DNA of 64,000 nucleotides from Aneurinibacillus sp. Ricciae_BoGa-3. Its GTDB lineage: Bacteria; Bacillota; Bacilli; Aneurinibacillales; Aneurinibacillaceae. Under the pieces are notes generated by a model. It was given only the letters and a program-made list of their open reading frames with translations. It was not told where the DNA came from and did not search any database. Shown piece after piece: positions 18,082-27,799 of this stretch (the stretch's first letter is position 1; each line of letters starts with the position of its first letter). The position numbers and the translations under genes were made by a program. The stretch lies in the NCBI RefSeq assembly GCF_028421645.1, contig NZ_CP116887.1, positions 355,001 to 419,000 of the forward strand, read 5' to 3'.

Positions 18082-19881
18082 ATGTGTGGAATCGTCGGAT
18101 ATATCGGGAATAATGACTCAAAAGAAATTCTTCTGAAAGGCCTTGAAAGGCTGGAATACCGCGGCTATGATTCAGCAGGTATCGCGGTGTTGAATGAAGA
18201 TGGCGTTCATGTATTTAAGGAAAAAGGGCGCATTGCCGCGCTGCGTGAAATTGTGGACAAAGACGTTGAGGGACATGTCGGTATCGGCCATACACGCTGG
18301 GCTACCCACGGGGTACCTAACCGCGTCAATGCTCACCCGCACCGCAGTGCAAGCGGACGCCTTACGCTCGTTCACAATGGTGTGATTGAGAATTATGAGC
18401 AACTCAAGCAGGAGTACCTGCAAGGGTATTCTTTTACAAGTGAAACCGACACGGAAGTTATCGTTCAACTTATTGAGAAATTCGTACAGGATGGAATGTT
18501 GGTCGAAGAAGCATTCCGGACAACGCTTAAGGCTTTAAAAGGTTCATATGCCCTAGCACTTCTCGATAACGAGAACGAAGATGTCATTCTTGTTGCAAAA
18601 AACAAAAGCCCGCTTCTTGTTGGCCTTTCTGAAGGCTGCAATGTTGTGGCGAGCGACGCAATGGCGATGCTTCAGGTAACCGACCAATTCCTTGAGTTGA
18701 TGGATGAGGAGTATGTGGTTGTTACAAAAGAAGAAGCTGTTATTAAAAACCTTGACGGCATTGTTGTTGAACGGAAGCCGTTTACTGCACAAATTGATGC
18801 CAGCGATATTGAAAAAGGCACGTATGCTCACTATATGCTGAAAGAAATTGATGAGCAACCATTTGTCATTCGCCGCATTGTGCAGGAATATGAGAATGCG
18901 GATGGCCAAATTAAGCTGGACGATTCCATTCGCCAGGCGATGCTTGATACTGACCGCATTTACATCATCGCTTGTGGAACGAGCTACAATGCAGGTCTCG
19001 TCGGCAAGCAGTTTCTCGAGAAGCTGGCGAACATTCCGGTTGAAGTTCACATCGCAAGTGAATTTGTGTACAACATGCCGCTGTTAAGCCAGAAGCCGCT
19101 CTTTCTCTTTATCTCCCAAAGTGGGGAAACGGCCGACAGCCGCGCGGTGCTTGTAGCGGTGAAAAAGCTAGGCCACCGGGCGCTGACCCTTACGAATGTT
19201 CCAGGTTCTACGCTTTCGCGTGAAGCCAACTACACGCTTCCGCTGTATGCGGGACCGGAAATTGCCGTTGCTTCCACCAAGGCTTACACAGCACAAATTG
19301 CGGTTCTTGCTATTCTTGCTGTTGATACAGCCCGTGCGAAAGGCATCGCCCTTGATTTCGATCCGATTCACGAGCTGAGCATCGTAGCGAATGCCATTGA
19401 AGCCCTGTGCGACAATAAAGAAGAAATGGAAAAAATTGCGGATGAGTACCTGTCCCACCGAAACGCTTTCTTCATTGGGCGCGGCATCGATTTCTATGTA
19501 TGCCTTGAGGGTGCACTCAAACTTAAAGAAATCTCTTACATTCAGGCCGAAGGTTTTGCCGGCGGTGAGCTTAAGCACGGAACGATTGCTCTTATCGAAA
19601 CAGATACACCGGTATTTGCGCTTGCAACACAAGAGGCGGTTAACTTGAACATCCGCGGCAACGTGAAAGAAGTTGTGGCCCGCGGCGCTAACGCATGCAT
19701 TATCAGCATGAAAGGCTTAGAGCAGGATGGCGACCGCTTTGTTATTCCGGCTGTTCATGAACTGTTAACACCGATTGTATCGGTTATCCCGTTCCAGCTT
19801 ATCGCGTACTATGCAGCACTTCACCGCGGTTGTGATGTGGATAAACCACGCAACCTGGCTAAGTCTGTAACGGTTGAATAA
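18082..19881 (+). CDS. glmS: Glutamine-fructose-6-phosphate aminotransferase (isomerising)
   Basis: Makes glucosamine-6-phosphate from fructose-6-phosphate and glutamine, the first step to UDP-GlcNAc. I placed the start at 18082 so the protein begins MCGIVGYIG, because Cys2 must become the N-terminal catalytic nucleophile; the open frame extends 22 codons further up with no support. Residues 1 to about 230 form the class II glutaminase domain ([22 protein letters not shown]). Two SIS isomerase domains follow ([39 protein letters not shown]) and the protein ends KSVTVE. It is 600 residues, normal length. Expression is controlled by the ribozyme upstream. Confidence 0.97.
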   Translation: MCGIVGYIGNNDSKEILLKGLERLEYRGYDSAGIAVLNEDGVHVFKEKGRIAALREIVDKDVEGHVGIGHTRWATHGVPNRVNAHPHRSASGRLTLVHNGVIENYEQLKQEYLQGYSFTSETDTEVIVQLIEKFVQDGMLVEEAFRTTLKALKGSYALALLDNENEDVILVAKNKSPLLVGLSEGCNVVASDAMAMLQVTDQFLELMDEEYVVVTKEEAVIKNLDGIVVERKPFTAQIDASDIEKGTYAHYMLKEIDEQPFVIRRIVQEYENADGQIKLDDSIRQAMLDTDRIYIIACGTSYNAGLVGKQFLEKLANIPVEVHIASEFVYNMPLLSQKPLFLFISQSGETADSRAVLVAVKKLGHRALTLTNVPGSTLSREANYTLPLYAGPEIAVASTKAYTAQIAVLAILAVDTARAKGIALDFDPIHELSIVANAIEALCDNKEEMEKIADEYLSHRNAFFIGRGIDFYVCLEGALKLKEISYIQAEGFAGGELKHGTIALIETDTPVFALATQEAVNLNIRGNVKEVVARGANACIISMKGLEQDGDRFVIPAVHELLTPIVSVIPFQLIAYYAALHRGCDVDKPRNLAKSVTVE

Positions 19882-19981
19882 ACTGCTGGTTGGGGTAAAT
19901 TGGTTTTGTGGAGCTGTGAGGTAACAATAAAGTTCTTTACTAGACAAAAAAGTTGTTAGCTTGACAAAAAAGATATTTACT

Positions 19982-20026
19982 AAGGCTGTTATTTGTGTGG
20001 AATACACAATAACAGCCTTTTTTACA
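19982..20026 (+). terminator. terminator of glmS
   Basis: AAGGCTGTTATT pairs with AATAACAGCCTT and is followed by a T run. Confidence 0.88.
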
Positions 20027-20173
20027 ATAGCTGTTCAAATTAAATAGTTTTTTATGTTCAAAGAAAATAAAGTTGTAGACTGTAAAATAAAGTACTAGAC
20101 TGGAGTTATTGAACTAAACCAGCTAATAGGTTGTCAATATTTCTATATAAATTTTTAAAAAGAGTGATGTATA

Positions 20174-21400
20174 CTAAAAATAGGCACGCCAAATAACTCT
20201 CCAGTTGTAACTACTCAGGTCAGTTAAAAAAAACTGACCTCGACCAACTAAAATTATAGAATCAAGTAGATTCCTTCCCTGTTTTCGCATAGTGGAAATA
20301 AAACCACGAATACGCGCAAACTGAATAGCGCCTTTTTGCGTACGAAAGGAACCTGATACTTTCTCTTTTACTTTTACCATTCGGATATCTCGCTCTGCCT
20401 GACTGTTATCAAAAGGCACAAGAGCATTCTGAAGAAACCGCAATATGTCGGCTTTGTACAAGATGAACCTTTCAGCTAGGTTTGCCGCTTTGCTCTTGGC
20501 TTTCCGTCCTCTTTTTCCCGATTCAGCAGATTTCAGAGGAGGACGCCATTCCTTGGCACCCCGGCTTAGAATTTCATCGTATCTGGTTTCTATGTTCGAG
20601 ATTGCTTCAGGATTAAGCGGCCTTTCGGCCTCTAATGCCTTTTTTCTTTCTTTCAGGGATTCTCGTAAGAGAATCTGCATGTGCAATTTACCTTCGATAC
20701 GCATGCCTGTTTCATCGGCATGAACCAATTTACTATCCAGAAGATTTTGCCTGATCAGCCTTTCAATAGGCTCTAATTGAATCGAAAGTTTTTCGAGATG
20801 GGACAGTAGGGTAGCTTCGCTTGGCCGGTGTCCAGTGAGGTCTTCAAACAATTGGCTGATTCGTTCGAGAGGAAGGTGTTGATAGCTGTTCAAATAGGCG
20901 CACCACGCATTCCAGCTGTCGCCATACTGAATAGGCGCCTTCACATTCCCAGGGAATGCAGCCTGTTGTTTCATATTGCAGTTTGGACAACACTTTATCG
21001 CTACTCTATGTTCTGTAAATATCAAGCGTGGAAGAGGAATGTCAACTACCTGTCTCCGTTTATAACCTTCAATTGGTGTTTCGGCAAGGGAATGATCGCA
21101 ATGCATACATGTATGAGGTTCATGCCATTTAATTTCATCTGGGTTGTCGGCCATTTTAAGTGTACGTCCGTCGTGCCCCTTCGGGGCACCTTTTTTTCCG
21201 CCAGAAGTACGCAGGCTCTTTGGTTTGCGGAAACCATCGCTGGATGGCGGTTTACTGCTGTTACTGCTATTAGAGCCGGGCTGTCGCTCTAGCTCTTTTA
21301 CGCGTGTTTCAAGTTTTTCAATATGTACAACAAGGGTCGTAATAAACTGTGCAATTTCTGAAGGATTACCTTCACTTATTTGGCCTAATCTGTTTAGCAG
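20174..21400 (-). pseudogene. IS66-family transposase (TnpC) relic, internally deleted
   Basis: The frame encodes the N-terminal part of an IS66 transposase (SSNSSKPPSSDGFRKPKS coil and basic region), a zinc-binding CMHCDHSL...CCPNCN, the IS66 core (WNAWCAYLNSYQHLPLERI) and KLVHADETGMRIEGKLH. It then jumps to LRESLKERKKALEAERPL. The segment normally found between these (the middle of the catalytic core, with a second catalytic acid) is missing, so it cannot be active. The best ATG is at 21154, but the frame is open and homologous up to about 21400 without a start codon, so the 5' end is lost too. No partner tnpA/tnpB genes are seen. It abuts a truncated macro-domain gene and may have broken it. 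Confidence 0.85.
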
Positions 21401-21465
21401 TATATTTCACAGGTCCCACCTCACTTTCCATCTTTTTGGAAGTTGTCGGTAAATACCCGTTTTAA

Positions 21466-21870
21466 TATAATGTTAAACAATTCATTAACGTAAGTAGTTA
21501 CAAATATGAATTGGGTAGTATCTTTAAAGATAAAGATTATTTTTTAGTCGCATTTTCTAAATTTGATCAGGATAATAAGGCAAATTTGAAATTAAATGAA
21601 TATGAAAATTGCTTAATTCATTTTTGGAATGAAGTAAACACTCTTTATAATCAATCAACTGTAGTAATCCCTCTTTTGGGATCGGGTATTACAAGGCATA
21701 GAGATTTTGATGCAAAACCTCATGACTTATTAGAAGTAATGCTTTGGACGTTCAAAATCAGTAAAGTTAAGTTTAGGGAACCATCCAAAATTATCATAGT
21801 AATGTTAGAAAATCATCTTAAAGAAGTAAATTATTATCGACTAAAGGAGTTTGAGAAAAGTGGCTTATAG
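21466..21870 (+). pseudogene. Truncated ThsA-macro-like (DUF6430) protein, C-terminal part
   Basis: The frame reads FLVAFSKFDQDNKANL, NCLIHFWNEV, VVIPLLGSGITRHR, LLEVMLWTFKISK and ends with EFEKSGL. I recognise this as the DUF6430/ThsA_Macro family, found as the C-terminal effector part of some Thoeris antiphage systems. The normal N-terminal part (membrane helices or other domain) is missing: the frame is open only to 21466, with a TTG at 21511 as first possible start, and the IS66 relic ends just upstream. So this looks like the remains of a defence gene. The assignment is from remembered family patterns, without a search. Confidence 0.55.
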
Positions 21871-21929
21871 GAATGGCAATTATTCAGCGTTTTATGTAAG
21901 TGAACCTTTTAGTGAAAGTAATTTAAGTG

Positions 21930-22070
21930 CGCACGCCACCAAGGATTTTGTATCTTGCACCTCTTGAAGTAATCCAAAGCTTACTTGGTCATGAGAAGAG
22001 TGAGACTACAAAAATATATGCGCAGCTCAGCGGAAAGTTGAGACATGATTTTTATAGTAAATATTTTTGA
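21930..22070 (+). pseudogene. Tyrosine recombinase C-terminal fragment
   Basis: The sequence reads PLEVIQSLLGHEKSETTKIY with the catalytic Tyr context, then AQLSGKLRHDFYSKYF and stop at 22068. Upstream, a HATKDF-like remnant of the HxxR box continues in another frame. It is a frameshifted tail of an integrase, consistent with past mobile-element activity beside the macro-domain relic. Confidence 0.65.
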
Positions 22071-22102
22071 AAGCTACTAAAAATAATATTTAATCGAAAT
22101 CG

Positions 22103-22133
22103 ACGCACGCATAGATAAATGCGTGTCTTTTTG
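22103..22133 (+). terminator. hairpin terminator after the recombinase relic
   Basis: CACGCAT pairs with ATGCGTG and is followed by TCTTTTTGT. Confidence 0.7.
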
Positions 22134-22255
22134 TATCGGGCCAGTTAATTGAACAAGGATGTTAGTTGCACGTTAAAACAAACGATGATAAACAGAAAAA
22201 ACCGTTCAATTTTCTGAACGGAGAGAATCAAATTAGGTGTGTTAAGTAAATGAAT

Positions 22256-22885
22256 TTAAATTCCTGTTTTTATGCCAAAACCTATTAAAATTAAGCCAGT
22301 TGATTTTTGGAATGCCTTCTGGAATTTGGAGTTGTTCAACCATTTTTTTGCGTAATCAATTAGATAAACAAGAAATAGAAACCACAATACAGCGAGTAAG
22401 GTTAGGATAAAGGCTAATACAATCAATTGCTGGTTTACATTTCCGTTCAAATTGATATATTGTGGCATGATTGTTATATAAACTAAAACAGTCTTTGGAT
22501 TAAGAATATTATTAAGTAACGCTTGCATAAAGGAATCTTTATTATGCCGATTTGAATACTTCGTAGGTGTATTTGCTTGAGTCTGAATTTCTTTTAAAGA
22601 AAACACGCTTTTAGCAAAAAAACTTTTTATCCCTAAGTAAATTAAGTAGGCGGCTCCCAAATATTTGATGGTGCTGAAAAGAATGACGGACTTTGCAATG
22701 ACAACAGATAAGCCAAGGATCGCAATCAGTGTCCAAAACGAAAGTCCCATTGCCATTCCAAGAACCGTATAACGTCCGGCTTTTGGACCATAGCTGAGTG
22801 TGTTTTTTACAAGTAGCATAGTATCTGCTCCAGGTATGATAACCATCATTGCAGCTATTAAGATGTATGTTAGTAAGTTATCCAT
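22256..22885 (-). CDS. LysE/RhtB-family amino-acid exporter
   Basis: Six-helix membrane exporter of the LysE superfamily, 209 residues. The family signature near the N terminus is visible (IIPGADTMLLVKNTLSYGPKAG), as is NILNPKTVLVYITIMPQY in the second half. The family exports amino acids or their analogues; the substrate here is unknown. It is divergent from a TrmB-type regulator, with repeated short motifs in the shared gap, suggesting that regulator controls it. Confidence 0.9.
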   Translation of the reverse strand: MDNLLTYILIAAMMVIIPGADTMLLVKNTLSYGPKAGRYTVLGMAMGLSFWTLIAILGLSVVIAKSVILFSTIKYLGAAYLIYLGIKSFFAKSVFSLKEIQTQANTPTKYSNRHNKDSFMQALLNNILNPKTVLVYITIMPQYINLNGNVNQQLIVLAFILTLLAVLWFLFLVYLIDYAKKWLNNSKFQKAFQKSTGLILIGFGIKTGI

Positions 22886-22910
22886 ACTATTTCTCCCTTC
22901 TTCTCTTGAT

Positions 22911-23008
22911 AGTGACTACTTAAGTAACTACTCATATAAGTGTATCAGATGCCCTTGGAAAAAATCAACACATTTTGCTAAAATATTAGTTACAAAGGTA
23001 GCGACTAA
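22911..23008. promoter_or_regulatory. shared operator region between the LysE exporter and TrmB regulator
   Basis: Two direct copies of AGTRACTAC (22911-22919 and 22923-22931) flank a TACTTAAGTA palindrome. An inverted pair, TTAGTTAC and GTAGCGACTAA, lies at 22986-23008. These related motifs on both sides of the divergent promoters are candidate regulator sites. No experiment-based consensus is known to me. Confidence 0.35.
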
Positions 23009-23026
23009 GGTTGTATTGGAGGATTT

Positions 23027-23854
23027 ATGAAAGAAAGCATTTTAGAAACATTAAAAAATCTAAATTTTACCGAATATGAAGCGAAAGCATATCTTACCCT
23101 ATTGGAAGAATCACCATTAACCGGCTATGCAGTAGCAAAAAATTCCGGTGTACCACGTTCAAGAATATATGAAGTTCTGGACAGTCTCGTCATGCGCGGA
23201 GATATTCTGGTTAGTCCCGGAAACACACCACAGTATACTCCTGTTCCTGCAAAGGAGCTAATTAAAAACCGTCGAATGAAAGCAGAAGAGAATTTTGAAC
23301 TGGCAGAAAAATCATTAGCGGAGTTTGAACGTTCTGCAAATGACCGTGAAAATATCTGGAATATCACGGGACGCAATGAAATACTCGATAAGGTAAAAGC
23401 TTGTATATTATCTGCTAAAAAAAGAATTCTCTTAGAGATTTGGGAAGAGGAATTCGAAGAATTGGAGTCTGAACTAAGACAGGCAGCAAATAGAGGGGTC
23501 AATGTAACGATTATTGCTTATGGGGAAATTGTCTCTGATTTTGCTAATATTTACCTTCATTATATGGGTCATGAAATTACAGAAGAGTATGGTGGACGAT
23601 GGCTTGTTATTAGTGGAGATGATTCAGAAGTAGTAGCAGGTATTGTCTCGCTGGGTAAAGATAGCCGTGCAGCATGGACAATGCATGTAGGTTTAGTAAT
23701 GCCAATTACAGAAGTCATGATTCATGATTTGTATCTCATGGAAATTATGGAGAAACATAGAGAACTTTTAGAGGAAAGTTTTGGGGAAAACCTCATCAAT
23801 TTACGTCGCAAATTTTCTATCCACCCAGATTTTAAAAAACATTATGTAAAATAG
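23027..23854 (+). CDS. TrmB-family transcriptional regulator
   Basis: 275 residues with an N-terminal winged helix typical of TrmB (ILETLKNLNFTEYEAKAYL, then SGVPRSRIYEVLDSLVMRG) and a C-terminal TrmB effector domain (KRILLEIWEEEFEELESEL onward). TrmB proteins usually sense sugars or other small molecules; the ligand here is unknown. The start ATG follows TTGGAGGATTT. It is divergent from the exporter gene and probably represses it. It is followed by a long terminator. Confidence 0.88.
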   Translation: MKESILETLKNLNFTEYEAKAYLTLLEESPLTGYAVAKNSGVPRSRIYEVLDSLVMRGDILVSPGNTPQYTPVPAKELIKNRRMKAEENFELAEKSLAEFERSANDRENIWNITGRNEILDKVKACILSAKKRILLEIWEEEFEELESELRQAANRGVNVTIIAYGEIVSDFANIYLHYMGHEITEEYGGRWLVISGDDSEVVAGIVSLGKDSRAAWTMHVGLVMPITEVMIHDLYLMEIMEKHRELLEESFGENLINLRRKFSIHPDFKKHYVK

Positions 23855-23886
23855 ATTTGTACTATTCTTGTCTGTTTTATACAACA

Positions 23887-23933
23887 TAATAAGAAAAGCA
23901 TTACTTCATAGCAAATAATGCTTTTCTTATTCA
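23887..23933 (+). terminator. terminator after the TrmB gene
   Basis: AATAAGAAAAGCATTA pairs perfectly with TAATGCTTTTCTTATT. Confidence 0.9.
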
Positions 23934-23939
23934 ATTAAA

Positions 23940-24232
23940 GGGCGCGTTACTTTAACTGCCGGGCTGCCATCGCTGGATCGCTGGCAGTTTGTTTCTTTAA
24001 CAAAAGGCAGGTAGTTAACAATCCTCATTACAAAATAAACTTATAAATAAATTATGTAAGGGAGTAGGTATTAGTAAAATTGGTTTATTTTATCATTACT
24101 ATTAGGCCGACTAACTACATTTATTTTACTATTTGTGGAAAAAAGATAAATTTGGCTGGGTATTCTTAAACTAAAGGGAGCTTATCTGGAATAAGATTTA
24201 GGCATCGATCTTCACCCTTGCTTGGTAAAACC
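23940..24232. other. intergenic stretch with one hairpin
   Basis: AACTGCC pairs with GGCAGTT around a long loop at about 23957-23990, followed by TGTTT. The remainder shows no supported gene or RNA. Confidence 0.4.
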
Positions 24233-24235
24233 AAA

Positions 24236-24266
24236 AGTCCCTCCCATTAAAATGATGGAAGGGACT
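24236..24266 (-). terminator. terminator (minus strand) after the 24296 gene
   Basis: AGTCCCT pairs with AGGGACT around a CCAT/ATGG inner stem, followed on the minus strand by TTTTGGTTTT. Confidence 0.65.
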
Positions 24267-24295
24267 AATCCTGAAAAGTTCAATGGTTGGTATTT

Positions 24296-24781
24296 TTACT
24301 GGATTTCTTTCCGAAGTTCTTTTAATAAACCGGATTTGGAATTTATCCCCAAGATAAAGTGACCCAACGCCTTAAGCATCAAGTCACCGACCTGTTCCCC
24401 AGGCGGGATTTCAAGTTCTTCAAGGAGATCTTCTACAGTAATTGGTAAGTTGCCAATACTTTCAATTAACAGGTGTCGTTCAATTACATAGCGAGCTTCT
24501 AAATCGAAGTTAGGGTCCTGAGGGGATATTATATTGTGTCTAATCCGTTCTAACCACCTGCTTTCGTTCTTTTTGCGATAGTTTCCAACATCTACGGTTC
24601 TTCCCATTTCCAAGGCTACAATATGTAGTACGTTATCAAGACTATCCGGCTGACGAATCATATTTTTTGATTCCCGCCATTGCTCTAACACAACTTCTTT
24701 AAATTCTTCCGTTTTCAATGACTCTAATTCTCTACGGATTCCCTTGAAGAATTCCTCTCCTTGAATTAACAGGGTCTGCAA
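24296..24781 (-). CDS. Hypothetical protein, probably lacking its N terminus
   Basis: I do not recognise this family. The predicted soluble, charged, mainly helical protein contains LESLKTEEFKEVVLEQWRES and ITVEDLLEELEIPPGEQVGD, with no membrane segment. A TTG at 24781 is the first start, but the frame stays open upstream to 24874 through a Cys-containing stretch (KCADKCQQWFKNACGKEHPN) that looks coding and has no ATG. It ends where an RND-pump relic begins on the other strand. This suggests a junction that removed the true start. It has its own terminator downstream. Confidence 0.5.
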   Translation of the reverse strand: MQTLLIQGEEFFKGIRRELESLKTEEFKEVVLEQWRESKNMIRQPDSLDNVLHIVALEMGRTVDVGNYRKKNESRWLERIRHNIISPQDPNFDLEARYVIERHLLIESIGNLPITVEDLLEELEIPPGEQVGDLMLKALGHFILGINSKSGLLKELRKEIQ

Positions 24782-24870
24782 ACATTTAAGCCAATCAGCT
24801 TCTTCTAAATTTGGGTGTTCTTTGCCACAAGCATTTTTAAACCACTGTTGACATTTATCTGCACATTTCC

Positions 24871-25925
24871 GGACTCAGTGTAGATGGAAAAGTCGACATG
24901 ACAAATGGAATGCCTAAGTATACAGTTACTCTTGATCAAAATAAAATTCAGCAGGCTGAGGTAAAACTGATGATATTACACACATTTTCAATCGTTACTT
25001 CAACCAGCCGACAGACTTCTCCATTACGACGAGCGCTCGTGCCATTGCGGGTGATATGTATCTGGATCAATTACAGCAAAAAGGCACTGGTGCAACCATA
25101 AATGCCGTAGAGCCATCCAAACTTATCGCTTCGCTTGGTGCTGAGACAGTAACTGGAAAGACCGGACAAAAAATTCGCTTAGATCAGCTTGCAACCATTT
25201 CCACAAATCACACACCTTCTTCTATGCAAGAGCGTGACGGGCAGCCATTTACCTCGGTGACAGCTCAGATTACATCAAACGATATGAGTGGTGTGTCTGC
25301 TAAAGTAGAGAAAACCCTTGAACAGACACCGCTACCTAAAGGCGTTACGTTCTCATTAGGCGGAATTTCAGAACAGGTTACACAAATGATTATTGAAATG
25401 TCAATAGCTTTGGCTTTCTCTGTCCTGCTTGTCCTGCTGATTACCAGCGCTGTCTTTAAAGGATGAAGAGCTCCTTTAGCTGTTCTTTTAAGTATCCCAT
25501 TGGCATTGAGTGGGGTTGTATTGAGCCTCATTCTCTTTGGAGGAGAATGGAACCTGTCTGCGTTGATCGGTGTACTGATGCTTGTAGGTATTATGGTTAC
25601 CAATGGTATCGTTATGATTGATAAAATTGAGCGTAATCGATTGAAGGGAATGGAACTTCGTGAAGCTATTACCCGAGGAAGCTTATCCCGGGTTCGTCCA
25701 ATTTTCATGACGGCTGGAACGACCATTTTGACTCTTCTGCCGTTAGCACTTACACACAGCTCGGATACTGTCATTTCCCAAACACTTGGGATTGTAGTCA
25801 TTGGTGAAATGATTACTTCAACCCTCAATAGTTTCCTTGTGATTCCTATTATTTATGAATGGCTGCAGGGACGCAAAGTTAAGATACAAAAATTACCTGT
25901 TAGGTCATCTGAAAATCCAACCTAG
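24871..25925 (+). pseudogene. RND-type efflux pump (AcrB/SwrC-like) relic
   Basis: Pieces of the C-terminal half of an RND transporter in changing frames: GLSVDGKVDMTNGMPKYTVT from 24871, then a frameshift near 24980-25050, DQLQQKGTGATINAV, the periplasmic QERDGQPFTSVTAQI region, a membrane block ending in VFKG, an in-frame TGA at 25463, then RAPLAVLLSIPLALSG and the final helices up to 25925 (ALIGVLMLVGIMVTNGIVM). The N-terminal half is absent. It cannot make a working pump. Confidence 0.88.
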
Positions 25926-25953
25926 TGATTCAATTTTTAAAATCTAAGAGGGC

Positions 25954-25991
25954 ACAAAAAACGTCATCTGCTACGGTTGGCGTTTTTTGTG
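25954..25991. terminator. bidirectional terminator
   Basis: CACAAAAAACG pairs with CGTTTTTTGTG. It lies between the RND relic and the convergent gene at 26173. Confidence 0.8.
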
Positions 25992-26172
25992 GATTAGCAC
26001 TTGATTTCGAGTGTTTGTTATTTAGACCGGCGTTTATCGATTAATAAATCTGAGCAATAAACGCGAATCAAACATTGACACAACAAAAAGCGAATCGGGC
26101 ATATGCGTTCTACATGGGGGAGAATCTGAGAAAATAAAGAAGCTCGCCTGCAGAACCAGACCAGCTACTTTA

Positions 26173-26565
26173 CTATTGTATCCTACTACGAATTACTGTA
26201 CAACGACGGACTCCTCTTGCAATTAGTGTTTTAGCACGTTGTACGGTAATAGGTACTAATACCGCATCGTCCCTGGTGCTATTTTCAACATCAAATATCG
26301 AAAATGCTTTGTTGCCATCGATAAAGATACATTTAAATTCAACTTTTGTTCCTGGACTTGCAGTCGGTTTTGTACTACTAATTTGGCATCGCTTAATACC
26401 ACCAGCAAGGAGTCGTGCAGCTTGGTCGTTGGTTAGTCTAATGATAACGTCAGGTTCAATTTCAACTCCAGTGGTTTTTGCTTCTATTTCGGCTATCAGA
26501 AAAAAGCGTCCATTTACTTTGAAGATACACCTTGCTCCAATTTTTACGGCACTTGTTGTTGCCAT
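26173..26565 (-). CDS. Hypothetical protein with two internal repeats
   Basis: 130 residues, family not recognised. It consists of two related halves of about 55 residues: one begins CIFKVNGRFFLIAEIEA and ends ARLLAGGIKRCQI, the other begins CIFIDGNKAFSIFDVEN and ends KTLIARGVRRCTV. Each half has a Cys in its first strand and an (R)RC near its end. No signal peptide or membrane segment is seen. The start ATG is preceded on its strand by GGGGGTGG. It stands alone. It could be a small spore or surface beta protein, but that is a guess. Confidence 0.7.
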   Translation of the reverse strand: MATTSAVKIGARCIFKVNGRFFLIAEIEAKTTGVEIEPDVIIRLTNDQAARLLAGGIKRCQISSTKPTASPGTKVEFKCIFIDGNKAFSIFDVENSTRDDAVLVPITVQRAKTLIARGVRRCTVIRSRIQ

Positions 26566-26851
26566 TTTTCATCCACCCCCTTATACCACTACCATATGAA
26601 GACGGGCTCAGAAGTGATTTAGACAAATTAATAAGGCACAGTTTAAATTTAAGCTACGAGCAGGATAACTAATATCATTGTAAGAAATGGTTCCTTGAAA
26701 GAAAAATTACATGTTCCAACGGTGTGAATAATCGTTTTTTTAACACTCCATCATATGCCCCGGCACATGACCTGAATCTACACATAAGCCCATATATTTG
26801 CTAATAGCGGGAAGTTATTTAGGCCCCTTCTCTTAGAATAAAGAAGAAAGG

Positions 26852-27499
26852 ATGAGGAGATTGAGCAAAGTAACTCTAGCAGTAAGCCCAGAAATAAGAG
26901 TGGGTGGATCGGTTTTTACTTCAGAGGATTTAATTGCAATTGCAAAAATAGCTGGAGATGATGCCAAAATTGAGCTCACCACTTTTCAACAACTTGTTGT
27001 TGAAGTAAATGTAGAGGAGGCAGAAGATGCAAAGCAACAGCTGCTTAAGCAAGGATTATGCGTATACGAAACTGGTTCGGTTGTGAAGAATCTCTCTGTA
27101 TGTAATTTATGCAAGGGCGCAGAAATTGAAGGGTTAAATGCAGCGCGGAATGTAAATAAGGCAATCGTTGGGCTTTCCACTCCCTTCGGCATGAGAGTCG
27201 GCTACTCTGGATGTCCCAATGCTTGCGGAGAACCATTGTTAAAGGATATAGGGATTGTAAAGCGGAAGGAATCCTTTGACATTTATATTGGGGGTACACC
27301 GAAAACATTAAAAGCGGGCACAGGAAACTTATTGATGCAACAGGTGAGCGAGAAAGAATTGCCTGAGTTCGTTAAGAAATTGATCACCCTGTATCAGCAG
27401 CATGGATTAAAGAAAGAGAAATTTAATGAATTCATTAGTCGTTATGGAATGGAAAGTATCAAAAAAGAATTGATTACCTCGAAGGATTCCGTTGGATAA
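26852..27499 (+). CDS. Nitrite/sulfite reductase ferredoxin-like domain protein
   Basis: 215 residues resembling the half-domain plus Fe4S4/siroheme domain of nitrite/sulfite reductases. The ferredoxin-like half is about 5-70. Cysteines follow at 84 and 87 (VCNLCKG) and at 121 and 125 (SGCPNACG), the latter being the usual CX3C cluster motif. The first pair has spacing CX2C where the usual motif is CX5C, so the cofactor is uncertain. Standalone proteins of this size exist in Bacillales without a known reaction. The start ATG has AAGAAG upstream. It is followed by its own terminator. Confidence 0.8.
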   Translation: MRRLSKVTLAVSPEIRVGGSVFTSEDLIAIAKIAGDDAKIELTTFQQLVVEVNVEEAEDAKQQLLKQGLCVYETGSVVKNLSVCNLCKGAEIEGLNAARNVNKAIVGLSTPFGMRVGYSGCPNACGEPLLKDIGIVKRKESFDIYIGGTPKTLKAGTGNLLMQQVSEKELPEFVKKLITLYQQHGLKKEKFNEFISRYGMESIKKELITSKDSVG

Positions 27500-27535
27500 A
27501 GCAGTTTTCCCGCAGATATCATTTTGTTTGTATGT

Positions 27536-27574
27536 AAAAACTCCTGGATGGATAACAACCAACCAGGAGTTTTT
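27536..27574. terminator. terminator after the reductase-like gene
   Basis: AAAACTCCTGG pairs with CCAGGAGTTTT and can work in both directions. Confidence 0.85.
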
Positions 27575-27586
27575 ACTAGGGTGGTC

Positions 27587-27799
27587 TTATGCGGTCATTT
27601 TCCGGCAGGAAACAGCACACCTGCGACATGCATCCGCGCATTTTTGACAGTGTTCGGCTTTGTGCTTTCCAAATTCATCGGCGCATGCTTCACAAATATC
27701 AGCACAGCCCTTACAACCATGTATACATCGTCGGTGGAAGCCATTGCATTTCCAACAAACAGCAAGGCGATGTGGATAACATGGTTGAAATTGAAGCAG
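27587..27799 (-). pseudogene. Cys-rich copper-storage-like (four-helix Csp/DUF326) fragment
   Basis: The minus-strand frame, open from 27799 and stopping at 27587, reads CIHGCKGCADICEACADEFG, then KAEHCQKCADACRRCAVSCR, KMTA. The CX2-3C spacing is typical of four-helix-bundle copper-binding proteins. There is no ATG and a TAG closes the frame upstream, so the N-terminal half is missing or frameshifted. A copper role would fit the multicopper oxidase 2 kb away. No long frame in the other readings of this stretch makes sense. Confidence 0.5.
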
